A stretch of DNA of 64,000 nucleotides from NCBI RefSeq assembly GCF_026151205.1, contig NC_087083.1, positions 7,790,460-7,854,459 on the forward strand, written 5' to 3'. The stretch's first letter is position 1, and every line of letters begins with the position of its first letter. Under the pieces are notes generated by a model that was not told the origin of the DNA, ran no database searches, and saw only the letters and a program-made list of their open reading frames with translations. The position numbers and the translations under genes are program-made. This DNA is from Bolinopsis microptera. Lineage: Eukaryota; Ctenophora; Tentaculata; Lobata; Bolinopsidae. Shown one piece after another: positions 52,336 through 63,280 of the stretch.

Positions 52336-53556
52336 ATGATTAAGCGACTTAGAAAAATTAGTTATGCCGTCATGGTGTTTTTATTCTTGGTCTTTGTCTT
52401 ACTTTGGAAAGAAATCATCAGGAACCCGGGAATTATGGAGCTCTCCTCCATTAAAGATAAAAGGATTTCAGAACGCGTATATCCTGACCCAGCTTTTAAT
52501 CTTTCCTTAAATCCCAAGAAAAAGATAGTAATTCTGTTAACTTCATTTCGCGGTGGATCTACATTTCTAGGCCAAATTTTTGATAGCAATCCCAGGTTAC
52601 AATATCTGTTTGAACCGTTTTATGATGGAAGTATCAGAAAAATGTACAAGGAAGGGGATATCCTCGGAGCTCGACCGGACCACACAGAGTACGAGCTGCG
52701 AATGCTGTACTTACAGCAAATAATGCACAACTGTTCTGTGTATCCAACTAACTTTCCGGAGAAGCATGAACGGTGTGGAACCGCTGAAGAGAACTTGGCA
52801 CGGTTCAACTCTACAGTGTGCGGTGATAAGAGCTACAAAAAAGGAGAACTGTACCAAGAGATCTGTAGATACCGTGCTACAACCATCCTTAAAGTTATAC
52901 GTATGAAAAACATTGAAGACCTGCTAAAAATAGAGCAGATAAAATCTGCTAATGTGAAGATAATACATCTTATCCGGCACCCGATACCACTGATGATGTC
53001 GAGGAGGTACGGTGGCTTGTTCTACATGTGGGATCAGAAACTAGTGTTGGAAAGTAACTACCAGCACTTTCCCAGTTGGAGGGTGAAAGTGGCGTTAGAA
53101 ATGTATGATTACTGTTCTGAAAATATCAGGAATTTAGCGTTTGCTGAGTCCAACAGTTGGATCAAGGACCGGTACATGATGGTAAGTCATCGAGATATGA
53201 GTCTTACACCCCAGGAAACTACTGAGAAAATATACGATTTTGTAGGGGAGAAACTTACTAGTGAAATTAGAAACTACATAACAGATATAACGGGAGCGAG
53301 TTCCGAAGGATTCAAAAAGAGAAGTAGCAATGCTCTGGAGGTGTATAGGAATTCAACTGAGCTTTCAGACAAGTGGAAAGAACTTGGGATGTTTGGTAAA
53401 TATTGGAATCTGTTTTCTGTTGAGCTTCAGTGTAGACAAGTGTACGATCTATTGGGGGTAAGTTCTACTGTAGACAACATATCGCGAGCAAAAGCTTTGC
53501 GGACCCAATCAGACATATCTGATAGAAATCTTTACAACTATTTTAGTCAAATTTGA
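52336..53556 (+). CDS. Carbohydrate sulfotransferase, Golgi type II membrane protein
   Basis: A single-exon frame of 406 residues. The ATG at 52336 sits three bases after a good 3' splice site (CTTTCTTCCCAG), so an upstream 5' UTR exon is likely; an upstream in-frame ATG at 52312 would lie inside that intron. A basic start and a membrane anchor (residues 10-24, AVMVFLFLVFVLLW) fit a Golgi signal anchor. The PAPS 5'-phosphosulfate loop SFRGGSTF is at 70-77, followed by FEPF, and the 3'-phosphate loop KIIHLIRHPIPLMMSRR is at about 208-224. Such enzymes move sulfate from PAPS to glycan chains such as keratan or chondroitin sulfate (CHST1/3/7-like); the substrate cannot be told. NCS, NST and similar sequons suggest N-glycosylation. 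The length fits the family. Confidence 0.88.
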   Translation: MIKRLRKISYAVMVFLFLVFVLLWKEIIRNPGIMELSSIKDKRISERVYPDPAFNLSLNPKKKIVILLTSFRGGSTFLGQIFDSNPRLQYLFEPFYDGSIRKMYKEGDILGARPDHTEYELRMLYLQQIMHNCSVYPTNFPEKHERCGTAEENLARFNSTVCGDKSYKKGELYQEICRYRATTILKVIRMKNIEDLLKIEQIKSANVKIIHLIRHPIPLMMSRRYGGLFYMWDQKLVLESNYQHFPSWRVKVALEMYDYCSENIRNLAFAESNSWIKDRYMMVSHRDMSLTPQETTEKIYDFVGEKLTSEIRNYITDITGASSEGFKKRSSNALEVYRNSTELSDKWKELGMFGKYWNLFSVELQCRQVYDLLGVSSTVDNISRAKALRTQSDISDRNLYNYFSQI

Positions 53557-53788
53557 AAATATGAAATTATGGAGCTCTTGATGGACACGATTGTATTTGT
53601 ACATATATTATTGACCATTGTTAATGGTCTGGCCCGGCGCGCGCTACTTCGAAGAAATTTAGACGAGTAACATCCGTCAAATTCATTATTAATATTGACA
53701 TATTGATATATCATCTGAATTCTGAGTCTTGCAACTAAAATTTTAACTTCTAAGAAAGAATTTTGATAAAAAAAAGAGTGTCCATGTG

Positions 53789-54005
53789 TTAAGTAACTGT
53801 GCCTTATCCATGCCCAATCCGTACCTAAGTTGCCCCTCAACTTAAAGTCATAAAGTGTGCATGAAGTGTCCACCGACAGATTATCGAATTGCAATGCAAC
53901 AAAACAAATTATTCCGATTCATAAAGTTTAAATGAAGTTACTCAGCATTATAGTGTAAAATGATTACATAGCATGATTGGGCATGGATAAGGCACAGTTA
54001 CTTAA
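53789..54005. mobile_element. 217-bp MITE with perfect 31-bp inverted ends
   Basis: TTAAGTAACTGTGCCTTATC at the left is matched exactly by its complement ending at 54005, over 31 bp. Both termini begin with TTAA, as in piggyBac-type insertion. No coding capacity. It lies 230 bp after the sulfotransferase stop. Confidence 0.85.
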
Positions 54006-54350
54006 CTGCTGCTCACTGCTGCTCACTGCTGCTCACTGCTGCTAACTGCTGCTAACTGCTGCTCACTGCTATTAAATGTTACTGGGCGGCGCTCAGCCTG
54101 TCATTTCGCCGAATCTTTAATCTTTATTCGGGCTGAGTGAATTGTGACTTCCATCGCCCTAAAAAAAGTGTGAATGCTCATTGGATGTTAACAGTTAAAG
54201 CGCACGTGACTCGCATTCACGTGATCACAGGAGGAGCAAAGACCAAAGTGCAAAGAAACTGCCACAAACTGCTACTAACTGCTAATAACTGCTAGAAACT
54301 GGCACTAACTGCCACAAACTGCTACTAACTGCTACAAACTGGCACTAACT
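54002..54350. repeat. CTGCTCACTG / CTGCTAACTG repeats
   Basis: Two runs (54006-54070 and 54255-54350) of 9-15 bp units such as CTGCTGCTCACTG and CTACTAACTGC, also seen at 39719, 55542, 55830 and inverted at 56528-56564. Confidence 0.8.
54080..54130 (+). mobile_element. MITE B, left half of a split copy
   Basis: Begins TTACTGGGCGGCGCTCAGCC, then diverges. Its probable right half is at 55784-55826. Confidence 0.6.
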
Positions 54351-54351
54351 G

Positions 54352-55532
54352 CTGCCGTTTTCTCAGAAAAGGCAGTAAGTCCATATTTGCCATTTCGAGA
54401 TATTGCGACTTTTGCGTTTATGGTTTTTTCTCCGCTTACTTTTTGCGTAAGATCAAAAGTAAACACGTTGAGTTATCAATAATTAGTCAAATTTTAATTT
54501 GTCAAAAAAATTAAAGCTTTGAGCCGTCCATAAGCTTAGATATAACCATTTTTATGCCAAATAATCGAGCTTATTTTTCATACTGGATGGACTTACTGCC
54601 TTTGCTGAGAAAACTTGGACTTACTTCCTTTTCTGAGAAAAATCTCTGTTCAATATTTTTCTGAGAAGGAAGTAAGTCCAAGCTTTTTACTAAATATTTG
54701 AGGTTTGGATCTATGTATTTTGGATTATATTGTAAAATATAAACAATTAGGTAAATCTAAATTGCTCCATATCATATAATAAATGTTTTTGAATAGTAGT
54801 ATGCCCTTATTTAGGCAAACTCGCCAATTTTGAAAGATTTCAGTGCATTAAATGATATCCTATCGATATTTTGATGAAAATGAACTTGATCTAAAAGATG
54901 TACCTAAACTAAACATTCTCTGCGATTATAACAGCTCAATAACTGCTCCAATGTTTATGTTTTGCAAATAAAATACATCCGGCGTTTTTGAAAATCGGCC
55001 ACCAAATTTTTTTGAGGCCTAAATGAAAATTTTGATCACTTAAGTAAAGTTGAAATGTAATTATACATCGATTCTGAAAATTTCAAGCGAAAATATCAAT
55101 CGGCAGTAAAGTTATGTTCTTTTTGGGAAATCGCTTTCTAAAATTCCGCTTTTAGCATGCTTTTATAGGAAGTATGTCCAGCTACTTCTTCCTATCACAG
55201 ATAATTTATCTCAGAAAAGGCAGTAAGTCCACGGAATTACTTCCTTATCTCAGAAGATTTTCAAGATTTTCTCAGAAAAGGCAGTAAGTCCGGACTTACG
55301 TCCTTCTCTCAGAAAATAATTGGCCAAAACCGAACATAATGTTTCTCAACTGGGACTTACTTCTTTAGAAATTGCATGCAACTATGTTTCTTACTTCCTT
55401 AGAAATTGCATGCAACTATGTTCTATACATTAATATGTAGCTCATGTTGTAGAGAATTTTCTACTGAAAATTTTGATACCAATATTGTCATATTTCGAAA
55501 AATTGGACTTCCTTTTCTGAGAAAACGGCAGA
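54352..55532. mobile_element. 1.18-kb inverted-repeat element with internal motif array
   Basis: Ends TGCCGTTTTCTCAGAAAAGG and CCTTTTCTGAGAAAACGGCA are inverted. The words TCTCAGAAAAGGCAGTAAGT and the reverse GGACTTACTTCCTTTTCTGA recur about ten times in both orientations (54360, 54593, 54630, 54655, 55210, 55240, 55270, 55295, 55505). No open frame. Confidence 0.75.
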
Positions 55533-55783
55533 TTACTGCCACAAACTGCTACTAACTGCTGCAATCGCGCCCACGCATTCGTGCGCCGTTTGTGTGTGAT
55601 CGTTCACAGTTCAGAACCAATTACAGCCTAGCCGCGCAAAAGATCACGTGCACGCTAACTACCAATAAGAAAGAAGTGATGTATGTGCTACAAAAGACGA
55701 GCCCTGAGTTAGATTGTAAAATCTGATTATTTGATTGTAAAATCACATAAACGCGCGTTTTAGAGGGTTCAATTACGCCAGGC

Positions 55784-55826
55784 GCTATGTTTATGAACAT
55801 AATAGCTTGGGGTCCTCAGGTAAACT
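55784..55826 (+). mobile_element. MITE B, right half of a split copy
   Basis: TATGTTTATGAACATAATAG followed by GGGTCCTCAGGTAAA matches the right half of MITE B. With 54080-54130 it brackets 1.65 kb of later insertion. Confidence 0.55.
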
Positions 55827-55829
55827 AAA

Positions 55830-56850
55830 TGCTGCTCACTGCTGCTAAATGCTGCTACCGCGCGCACGCCATTTTCTGAAGTTGCGCGCAGCGTGCGTGG
55901 CGCAGTAAAAACGCCATTTTTTTGGGCGAGCAAATTATAATGTGTTGGTTCAGCCGAATTAATTTTTATCAATTTTATTTTTATTTTTAGTTAGTTGTTA
56001 TCCGGCCAAACAATAAGAAACTTATAAAAATAAAAATATGACATTGTAATTTTGCATAGCTGAAATGTAACAATTGATCTATATTCAAATTAATTGAATT
56101 TTCAGATGAACAATAAAGTTTTTCGTCTCGAAATCAAACTTCGTATTAATTTACTTTTTTATTTATTTATTAGTTAACGTACAATATAATAGTATAGTAA
56201 TAGGCGCACGTTATATCTCCGCCAAAAGCAAATCCATGTCCAATTTGATACGCATAAAATATGTTTATAACTTCCTTGATTGAGCATTGGTTGACGATGT
56301 CAACCCATTGAGATCGTTCGCGTTGCTTTGCAAAGCAGAGCAACGATCGACGATCAGAATGCTAGTTCGCGCGGCGCGTTGAAGCAGCGAAGTCCTCCAA
56401 GATTGTGCACTAAGTTGGCGTTTTTCGACCAAAATTGAACGGGGAATCGTTTAAAATAATTGTTGAGGCACCTCGATAAAAGTAAAACAAAATTTAAGTA
56501 AAACAAAATGTCGCGCGCGCGCCCATATCAGCAGTGAGCAGCATTTAGCAGCAGTGAGCAGCATCGGCGCCATAGTAATAACATACAATTTTCTTAATCA
56601 TGTGAAATGCAAGATATTCTCATTATTCACAATGTCAATCTTTCGCATCTCGCCGATCTGTGGTTGCGTGAAAATGTTAAATGCGCGGCGCGACCCAGTA
56701 ATGCATCGCGCTACAAGATATTTTCAAAATGTTTACCTTTTCACTTGCTTATTGCTACGATGATATCTTTTTATTTTTTAAACGTTTCATTGCTGTAAGT
56801 AGTAAATACAAATTATGACATCACGTCATTACATATGTTTACAAAGTATT
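55830..56850. other. No gene seen
   Basis: AT-rich DNA with CGCG-rich patches at 55850-55910 and 56360-56380, 56510-56525. Inverted CAGCAGTGAGCAGCATTTAG at 56530 mirrors the repeats at 54.0 kb. Confidence 0.45.
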
Positions 56851-56948
56851 CTTGCACTTTACCTGGGGACCTCTACTCAGGCCAGGCTATCATGTTCATA
56901 AACGGAATGACAGGCTGAGCGCGGCCCGGCCCAGTATAATCTTGCACT
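56851..56948 (-). mobile_element. MITE B, copy 5, with 8-bp target duplication
   Basis: CTTGCACT flanks both sides (56851, 56941) of TTACCTGGGGACC...GCCCAGTATAAT. This is the cleanest evidence that family B makes eight-base duplications. Confidence 0.82.
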
Positions 56949-57550
56949 ATGTGAAAAATACAATAAATATTTTCCCACCATCATTCATAATGAATCAAGT
57001 AAGACAAGCAATAGTGTAAGCAGAAGGACACCATTCTCATCTATTTTTTCTTTAGAGAATGATGCATAACTGTTTGTACTCCAAACATTTATTTTTTGTT
57101 TTAATTCGTCCTGTTATACTGGGTGAAAGTGCCGATTTTACATTTTTACATAATATATTCTTAGAGATTTTTGCAAATTTCGTAGCTCCAACCTGGTACC
57201 GACTGTTCAATCAGTAAATTTGTTCCATATAGGCAGATCCTTATGAGAGAACTATAATTCCTGTGTGCAGTTGCTTCTCTCATTCCAAATTATCCCATGA
57301 ACTCCACTTCTCCCCATTCATATCTAAATTTACGGATAGAAATATCACTCGAACAAATTAATTGAAATATATTTGTCATGCAACTTTAGGAAGGGATTCA
57401 TCTTCACAATAAAAGATATCACATTAAAAGACATACTTGACGGAACAAATTTGGAGACAATTTGTAATTATTATTAATATTTGTAACTTTCATTCTTTTA
57501 AGCTGTGAAACGCCATTTGATAATATCAAGTACAATTATCTATTTGCAGT

Positions 57551-58206
57551 ATGAGCAATGAAGAAGTCACTGTTTCTATAGAATCTCCAGCCAAATCGTC
57601 AGCAATTTTAGAAGGTATATATTATACATTTTAGTGATGTAAAACAGTCATTAATTGTTCTTTGTTAAAAATGATAGGTATATTCTACTCACAAATGGTT
57701 ATGTCTGAGAAGTATGGATTTTGAAATCTGATTCTTTATATTAGCTTTATCTGGCAACTATTTTTTTCAGATACAGTTATTGAAAACAAATGTGTAGAAA
57801 ATAAATTAGTGATCAACGTTCAACCTGGTGAGTCAAGTAGTCTTAGTTTAAATGATATATGTATAATGTTCGTCTAATAAATAATCATCCAATCACTCAA
57901 CTTGCCTGCCATTTTGGTACATAGCGAAAGCTTATGTAAGAGCAATGCTATAACACTGTGCCATTTGAGTATATACTATTTTCTACAGTATCAGATTCCA
58001 CTGTGTGCGAAGACACTGACACAGCAGAGGGAGAAAAACGCAAACAAATAGAGAATTATAAACATAAGAAAGCTACTGTAGGAGGAGATAAGGTTGATAC
58101 TCCCTCAAGAAGCAAGCATGTCCCTCACACTTTTCTTACTATGCCTGATGGTAAGAGATTTACCACTTGTGTGCTGCAAGTTTTACCAAAGTTGACTTAT
58201 GATTGA
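57551..58206 (+). CDS. Small three-exon gene, unknown function (112 aa)
   Basis: Exons 57551-57614, 57771-57827 and 57989-58206 all join in phase 1. The protein begins MSNEEVTVSIESPAKSSAIL and continues VIENKCVENKLVINVQP, then a charged segment (CEDTDTAEGEKRKQIENYKH) and the end KRFTTCVLQVLPKLTYD. It is hydrophilic, with no signal peptide or membrane helix. The start ATG lies one base after an acceptor (TATTTGCAG), so a 5' UTR exon exists. AATAAA at about 58231 supports the 3' end. A GTAAGA at 58151 is also a donor-like site in phase 1, so a longer form cannot be excluded. No family was recognised. Confidence 0.6.
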
Positions 58207-58430
58207 AATTTTTGTTTTGCAATTTATAGTAAATAAAAGGTATCAATATCAAAAACAATCAGTATATGATTTGAAATACAAGATTATACAGAAGATTTCG
58301 TTAAAAAATCGTTAACAAATTGTCTTGAATCCATATTATGAGGGATCAGAGAAAATTTATGAAACAATTGTTTTAGTATAACAATTGCTTTATTATAATA
58401 TATTTATCAGTCTAGATATTAAGTAATATT
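58207..58430. other. Short tail-to-tail spacer
   Basis: 3' ends of the small + gene and the - GPCR face each other. AATAAA on + at 58231. No other feature. Confidence 0.5.
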
Positions 58431-58714
58431 CTACTTGCCGGCTCCAACTGCCTCTTTCCCTCTCGCAATTTTCTTTTTGCAGTACCCTCTAAAACTTTTA
58501 TTTGTAAGATAATATATAAAAGGATTGATGAAGCAAGAAGTCTGCATGACAATGAAGGTGAATCGTGTGTATATAACCAAGCTTTTACCATCAAATAAAC
58601 CTATCACATTGTAAAAGTCTAAACACCATAGAACATATGGGAAGTTACTGATGAAAAACATTGTAGTTGTCGCCAGAACTATTAGAATATTCTTCCTTTT
58701 CACCTGACCTCTCC
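58431..58714 (-). CDS. GPCR exon 4 (helices 6-7, C-tail)
   Basis: Acceptor TTCTTTACAG. Reads RGQVKRKNILIVLATTTMFF to the TAG stop at 58433-58431. Confidence 0.88.
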
Positions 58715-59816
58715 CTGTAAAGAAAAATAAGCAAGCCTTCTTTAATTTGAATTTTTTCATTATGATTTAGTGGTTCAAATGTACCGAAAGGAATAAATCT
58801 CATGGAATATAAAATATTTAAAAATCTCACACATACCCTTGACTCCGGCTATTAGAATAAGAGCACTATTACTAAACACCAGCATGACAATAGGAACTAT
58901 CACTACAATCAGGGATAAGATAACATCAACTGAAGGGTTTACAAACAGGTTCACTCCCGTGGTATTCTCTTGTGGGGTGCAGCCCATGTAATCTTGTATG
59001 AAACTGAAATAAAGTTACTATCAGTTAAACAAGGTTACACAATAACATAATATATGAAAATCTTTAAAAAATAATTGTAATTTAGGATAATTTTGCAATG
59101 TTAAATGTTGCGTTGTCAAGTAAGGGATCATATCTACCAAATGATTGAGGAACAGTTGTTTTTTCTGTTTTTTGACTCTTGATTGATAATCAACATCATT
59201 CAGTCAAACATCACCTGCTTACCTAACTTGAGTTGACGTGATGGCCTGATATAGAGTTATGGACATATATATAGAACTAGTAGCCACTCCACCACATGTC
59301 ACTATCACGCAATGCCATTGCTTCGGAGACCGCGCAAGTGGCACCATGCATCGGTACAACTTGTTTACCACAAGCGCATTCACAAAGAATGAGTTCGCGT
59401 CAATGAAACAGTATTTGATGGCAAGAAGAATTTTGCAGACGGTGGACCATTCATAACCAGTTATCAGAACAATGATGGTTGGGAAGACGTTGAAGAGACC
59501 GCGCAGGATATCCGCAACAGCAAGGTTTTGTACGATCCACACTGACATTTTATCAAGTTTTATTGCGTCATGTTTGACTGTGGCATGCATCACAACGAAG
59601 TTACCTGAAGTAACAAAACTGGTAAATTCTGTACTATCTGTATGATATTAGTATAACATTTCAGAAATTAAGGAGGAGGAAATGTATTCAAATACTTTAT
59701 ACTGTTCTACAAATATAAAGGTTTAAAAATTTACCTGTAAGGCATAAGACGAGAGCAATGACATACCATACAATTATAATAATCTCCTCGTGTATTAGCA
59801 TAGAAGAAGAATCCAT
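58431..59816 (-). CDS. Rhodopsin-like G-protein-coupled receptor (304 aa)
   Basis: Four exons on the - strand (59816-59735, 59604-59223, 59003-58837, 58714-58431) join in frame from MDSSSMLIHEEIIIIVWYVI to KEAVGAGK and TAG. Seven helices can be counted. Class A landmarks: GN at 28-29 in helix 1, NLAVAD at 54-59 in helix 2, W80 and C84 for the loop disulfide, a second Cys in loop 2 (MGCTPQEN), FISNFPYVLW in helix 6 and SCFINPFIYY (NPxxY) in helix 7. The usual DRY is NKL (108-110). The N-terminus is short, suggesting a small or peptide ligand; the ligand cannot be told. The C-tail is basic and short. Complete and uninterrupted. Confidence 0.88.
58837..59003 (-). CDS. GPCR exon 3 (loop 2, helix 5)
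   Basis: Acceptor TTTATTTCAG, donor GTATGT. Reads SFIQDYMGCTPQENTTGVNL through NSALILIAGVK. Confidence 0.85.
59223..59604 (-). CDS. GPCR exon 2 (helices 2-4)
   Basis: Acceptor TTACTTCAG, donor GTAAGC. Covers NFVVMHAT through YMSITLYQAITSTQVR. Confidence 0.85.
59735..59816 (-). CDS. GPCR exon 1
   Basis: Start codon at 59816-59814, helix 1 sequence, donor GTAAAT, one base left over. An acceptor-like TTACAG lies immediately before the ATG, so a 5' UTR exon upstream is likely. Confidence 0.8.
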
Positions 59817-60237
59817 CTGTAATAATGATGCGGTTAATTGGTTAAATCAGCTCATTGAATGTTGTCATCATGTTGTCGTGTCACGTGATTTAGCTAGTAC
59901 TCGTACATCTTCAGTAAAGTAACTGTATTACCTCTTATTACAAATCTATGCTGGTAGCTTTACTACAGTAACAATCTTTCCACGTGCACTTTCCGCTCTC
60001 GTTACTATGCCACCTTTTGATTTATAGCCAATTTGCACGAAGGTGGTCAGACAGAAAAAGAGAAATCTCCGAATTATAAGTTAGATATTACCCCTAAATA
60101 CAAATATGTGCTGGTAGCCTAATTATAGCCACATATAAAAATAGCATGGAGATTCATAATCAATTCAATCGAAGATACTGATTTTCGTTAAGTATCACGG
60201 TCAAAAATAAAGATCAGGATTCGTTAAATTTGGAAAT
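59817..60237. other. Upstream of the GPCR
   Basis: Probable promoter and 5' UTR side of the receptor; no motif I can support beyond CACGTG at 59882 and 59981. Confidence 0.4.
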
Positions 60238-60597
60238 AGTAGTTGTACAGCAATACTAAGGTAATGGGACTACTGCAGACCCTCTACTGTCAAGGTTTGG
60301 TGAACGGTAGTTAAAAGCGATTAAGGGACATAAGTCAAAGTGGTACAGCAACATCATGTAGTGGACATCTTGAGAAATGAGTAATAGGTAGAATGTAAGG
60401 TTTCTCCTTCATAAATCGTATTTTTCTCCGATAATAAATTGACATCAAGTCTTGAAAATTATTCGAGATTCTGACTTATGTCCCTTAATCGCTTTAAACT
60501 ACCGTTCACCAAACCTTGACTGCGGCTTTGTTAACAAGGTTTGGCCGGTAGAGGGTCCGCAGTATCCCAAAACCTTAGTATTACTGTACAACTACTA
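60238..60597. mobile_element. 360-bp foldback MITE
   Basis: TAGTAGTTGTACAGCAATAC at the left matches GTATTACTGTACAACTACTA at the right. Inner arms CTTGGTGAAC-type and AGCGATTAAGGGACATAAGT (60316) versus ACTTATGTCCCTTAATCGCT (60473) extend the pairing to over 100 bp per side, with an extra 25-30 bp insertion in the right arm. Non-coding. Confidence 0.8.
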
Positions 60598-62490
60598 CAG
60601 AAGTAATCCCGATAACACTCGACCTCTGCCTGATTCAGAGGATGTCACCCTTTTACCTTCACACGCTGTAAGAAGATGACGATCAGACCTCATTAAATAT
60701 GGAAATAGATACAAAAACTGCGAACTGATATAATATGTTTCTCCATTACCTGGAGTTCACATTAGATCTGTACTGATTCTGTACTTATTCTGTACTATAA
60801 GAGAACATTAGAGTATCGTATCACTCTATCAAACGACCAACCAATAAATGTTGACCGGACAAACAAAATACTTGATAACCATTTTAATTCCATTTTGAAC
60901 AGTTTTGCTAAAGATCTCTCGAATGAGTAGTTGCAGTATACTTGTACTACAGCATGATGTTGTGATACATATGATGTGTTTTTCTACTCTGTCTGCTTCA
61001 TCACATGCATCAACATCGTCATACATAATATGAAAAGATATGTGTTCTTTCGATGTTTCTTTTTTTTAACTGGTAATCTATAACATGTGATGTCACACAA
61101 GTGATTTATAGAACTTATTAGATGGATTTATAGAATTGGTTAGACTCAAAATAAGGAGTAAAAATAAGGAACAAATAAGGAGCAAATTTTCCAAACTCGT
61201 GGACTCATAAAGTGATCAAGAAATTTGACCTGCTTGAGCAAGGGGAACAGCCCAAAACAGAGTATCAGGAAGGCCCGGTACCCAAAATCCTGATTAACTA
61301 GCAAGGATAAAAGATAACAATAGGTAAAAGCTAAATATAGACACCAATACTATACCAGATTATTCCTTCTGATCATGCAAGGGGGCTGGCTGTTTAGGAA
61401 CAAAGCAGAATCTCACTGTACATGCAACTGATTTGATTCGAAACGTTCATCAAATAAGTTTAGATAGAGAATAGTAGAGAATTATTCGGGAAATTAACAT
61501 GAGATAGGTGTTGTTAAAGCTTCCATAGAAATACAATCTGTATTCAATGTAATAGGGACCTTACCAAGTATATGAGATATTCTAACGCCATGCAGCTGGT
61601 ACAAACACCTTAGTAAATCGATAAATGTTTACAATATAATTCTAGAATAAAGTTGGTATTGTACACAAAACCCTCAAATTTTTCCCGATTATACTGTTAT
61701 AGAAGATCTAACTAACTAGATCTAACTACTGATTAACTGATGGAGAACGATACTTTGACACGTGACAGTTATTTACGGTAACCAATGCGCTTCAAGTATT
61801 ATATACGTCACTGATACGCATATGTAATATGCGTTGCTTCACTGGCTCGACTGAATAGTGTGGCTACTATAATAGTACTATGATCTATCTTATTATATCT
61901 ACTTTATCACCACCATAGTGCGCATCTGAGTGATGTGTGTCACAGACTGTCTCTGTGGCATTCTCGTGCTTCATCTCCTGCCATTCATCTTTATACGTCT
62001 CCAGACATATCACGTCTCAGCTCTCATAAGCAATTGAATCTTACGAGAGAGAAACCGTTTCAAATTAATCAGCGACACACCGGACAACCGGTCATAATTA
62101 GAAAACAGGATATTACGTGCAGTTTATTAATTGTGAGTCGCCATGCAATTCACGTTTTGATATGTTGACTTTAGTAAAGTCATTTTAAAATAATGTTAGA
62201 TAGCAAGCACACAACATTACACTATCGGGAGTTAATCTAGTTTATATAGATCTGAATAAAGCGGATATATACAGAGAAATTGTAACGTGTTTGAAACTTA
62301 GTAGATATTTGTGTTCGTCCGATAAGATAATTACTACCAAAATTTAATTACATAATTAACTGATTAATTAAATTGACAGAGATTTGGGGGTTTATTTAGT
62401 TATGATTAGATCTTCCAAGTAATGTTGAAATGGAAATATAACGAGGTCATCTTCTTACAGCGTTACTTACTACAGAAATGGAAATATATC
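60598..62490. other. No gene seen
   Basis: Unique AT-rich DNA. Frames of 65 and 77 codons at 60829 (-) and 61935 (+) lack splice sites, domains or start context and were not called. Confidence 0.45.
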
Positions 62491-62750
62491 CATTCTTCCG
62501 TTTTCTGACAGCATGAGTGCCTAAGACCATTTAAAGATCGGAGGTCTTTTGACACATTTTTGACACATTTTTGACAAATGTTTGCATTTTAGGCTTTTCC
62601 AAAAGGGGGTTTCTTGGGGCCGGCGATTGATTTTAATGAATTATGATGGTTTTTTAAGGATAGTTCTTGACCCAAAAGAATTAAGGTTAAAGAATTCGGA
62701 ATTTCAAAAATGTTAATTTAACACATTTGTCAGAAAACGGAAGCATTCGA
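62491..62750. mobile_element. Probable short inverted-repeat element
   Basis: CATTCTTCCGTTTTCTGACA (62491) and TGTCAGAAAACGGAAG (62728) are inverted. Inside, TTTTGACACATTTTTGACAC repeats. No clean target duplication was found. Confidence 0.5.
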
Positions 62751-62865
62751 ATGAAGCAGAATACCAATACATTTAAATATAAATTGCACAAAATCTATCG
62801 ATTATTGATTGAAATAATACCCGTACTACACATTACCAAGTACGTTACGTGGGAGATTGTGCGAA

Positions 62866-63030
62866 ATAAAATGAAATAAAGTGAAATAAAGGGAAATAAA
62901 GTGAAAGAAAGTGAAAGAAAGTGAAAGAAAGTGAAAGAAAGTGAAATAAAATGAAATAAAATGAAATAAAATGAAATAAAGTGAAATAAAGTGAAATAAA
63001 GTGAAATAAAGTGAAATAAAGTGAAATAAA
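62866..63030. repeat. 10-bp array GTGAAATAAA
   Basis: About 16 copies of GTGAAATAAA with GTGAAAGAAA variants in the middle. The Phe/Ser/Leu-rich - frames are artefacts. Confidence 0.93.
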
Positions 63031-63280
63031 GTTCACACGGTACAGCAATCTGATGCAGTACATTTGACAGAGTGAACTGTAGAAAGCTTAATAGTTTAGC
63101 TAATAATGACACGGTTAATAATAATTAACGTAATAAAATAATGGGGGGTTACGAGCTGTCTAGACAAATAACCTGCCATTATTATTTGTAATATTTGTAA
63201 TTCAATGTGGCATATTCAATGAGTTCAATCAAGAAGTGCGGTTAAGATGGGAGCTTCATTGATTAGAACAGTAAAGCGTT
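63031..63280. other. Spacer between arrays
   Basis: Unique AT-rich DNA with no supported feature. Confidence 0.4.

Noticed and set aside
60452-60679. A 75-codon frame
   Set aside because: It lies within the right arm of the foldback element.
61935-62168. A 77-codon frame upstream of the last arrays
   Set aside because: No domain, splice site or repeat evidence.
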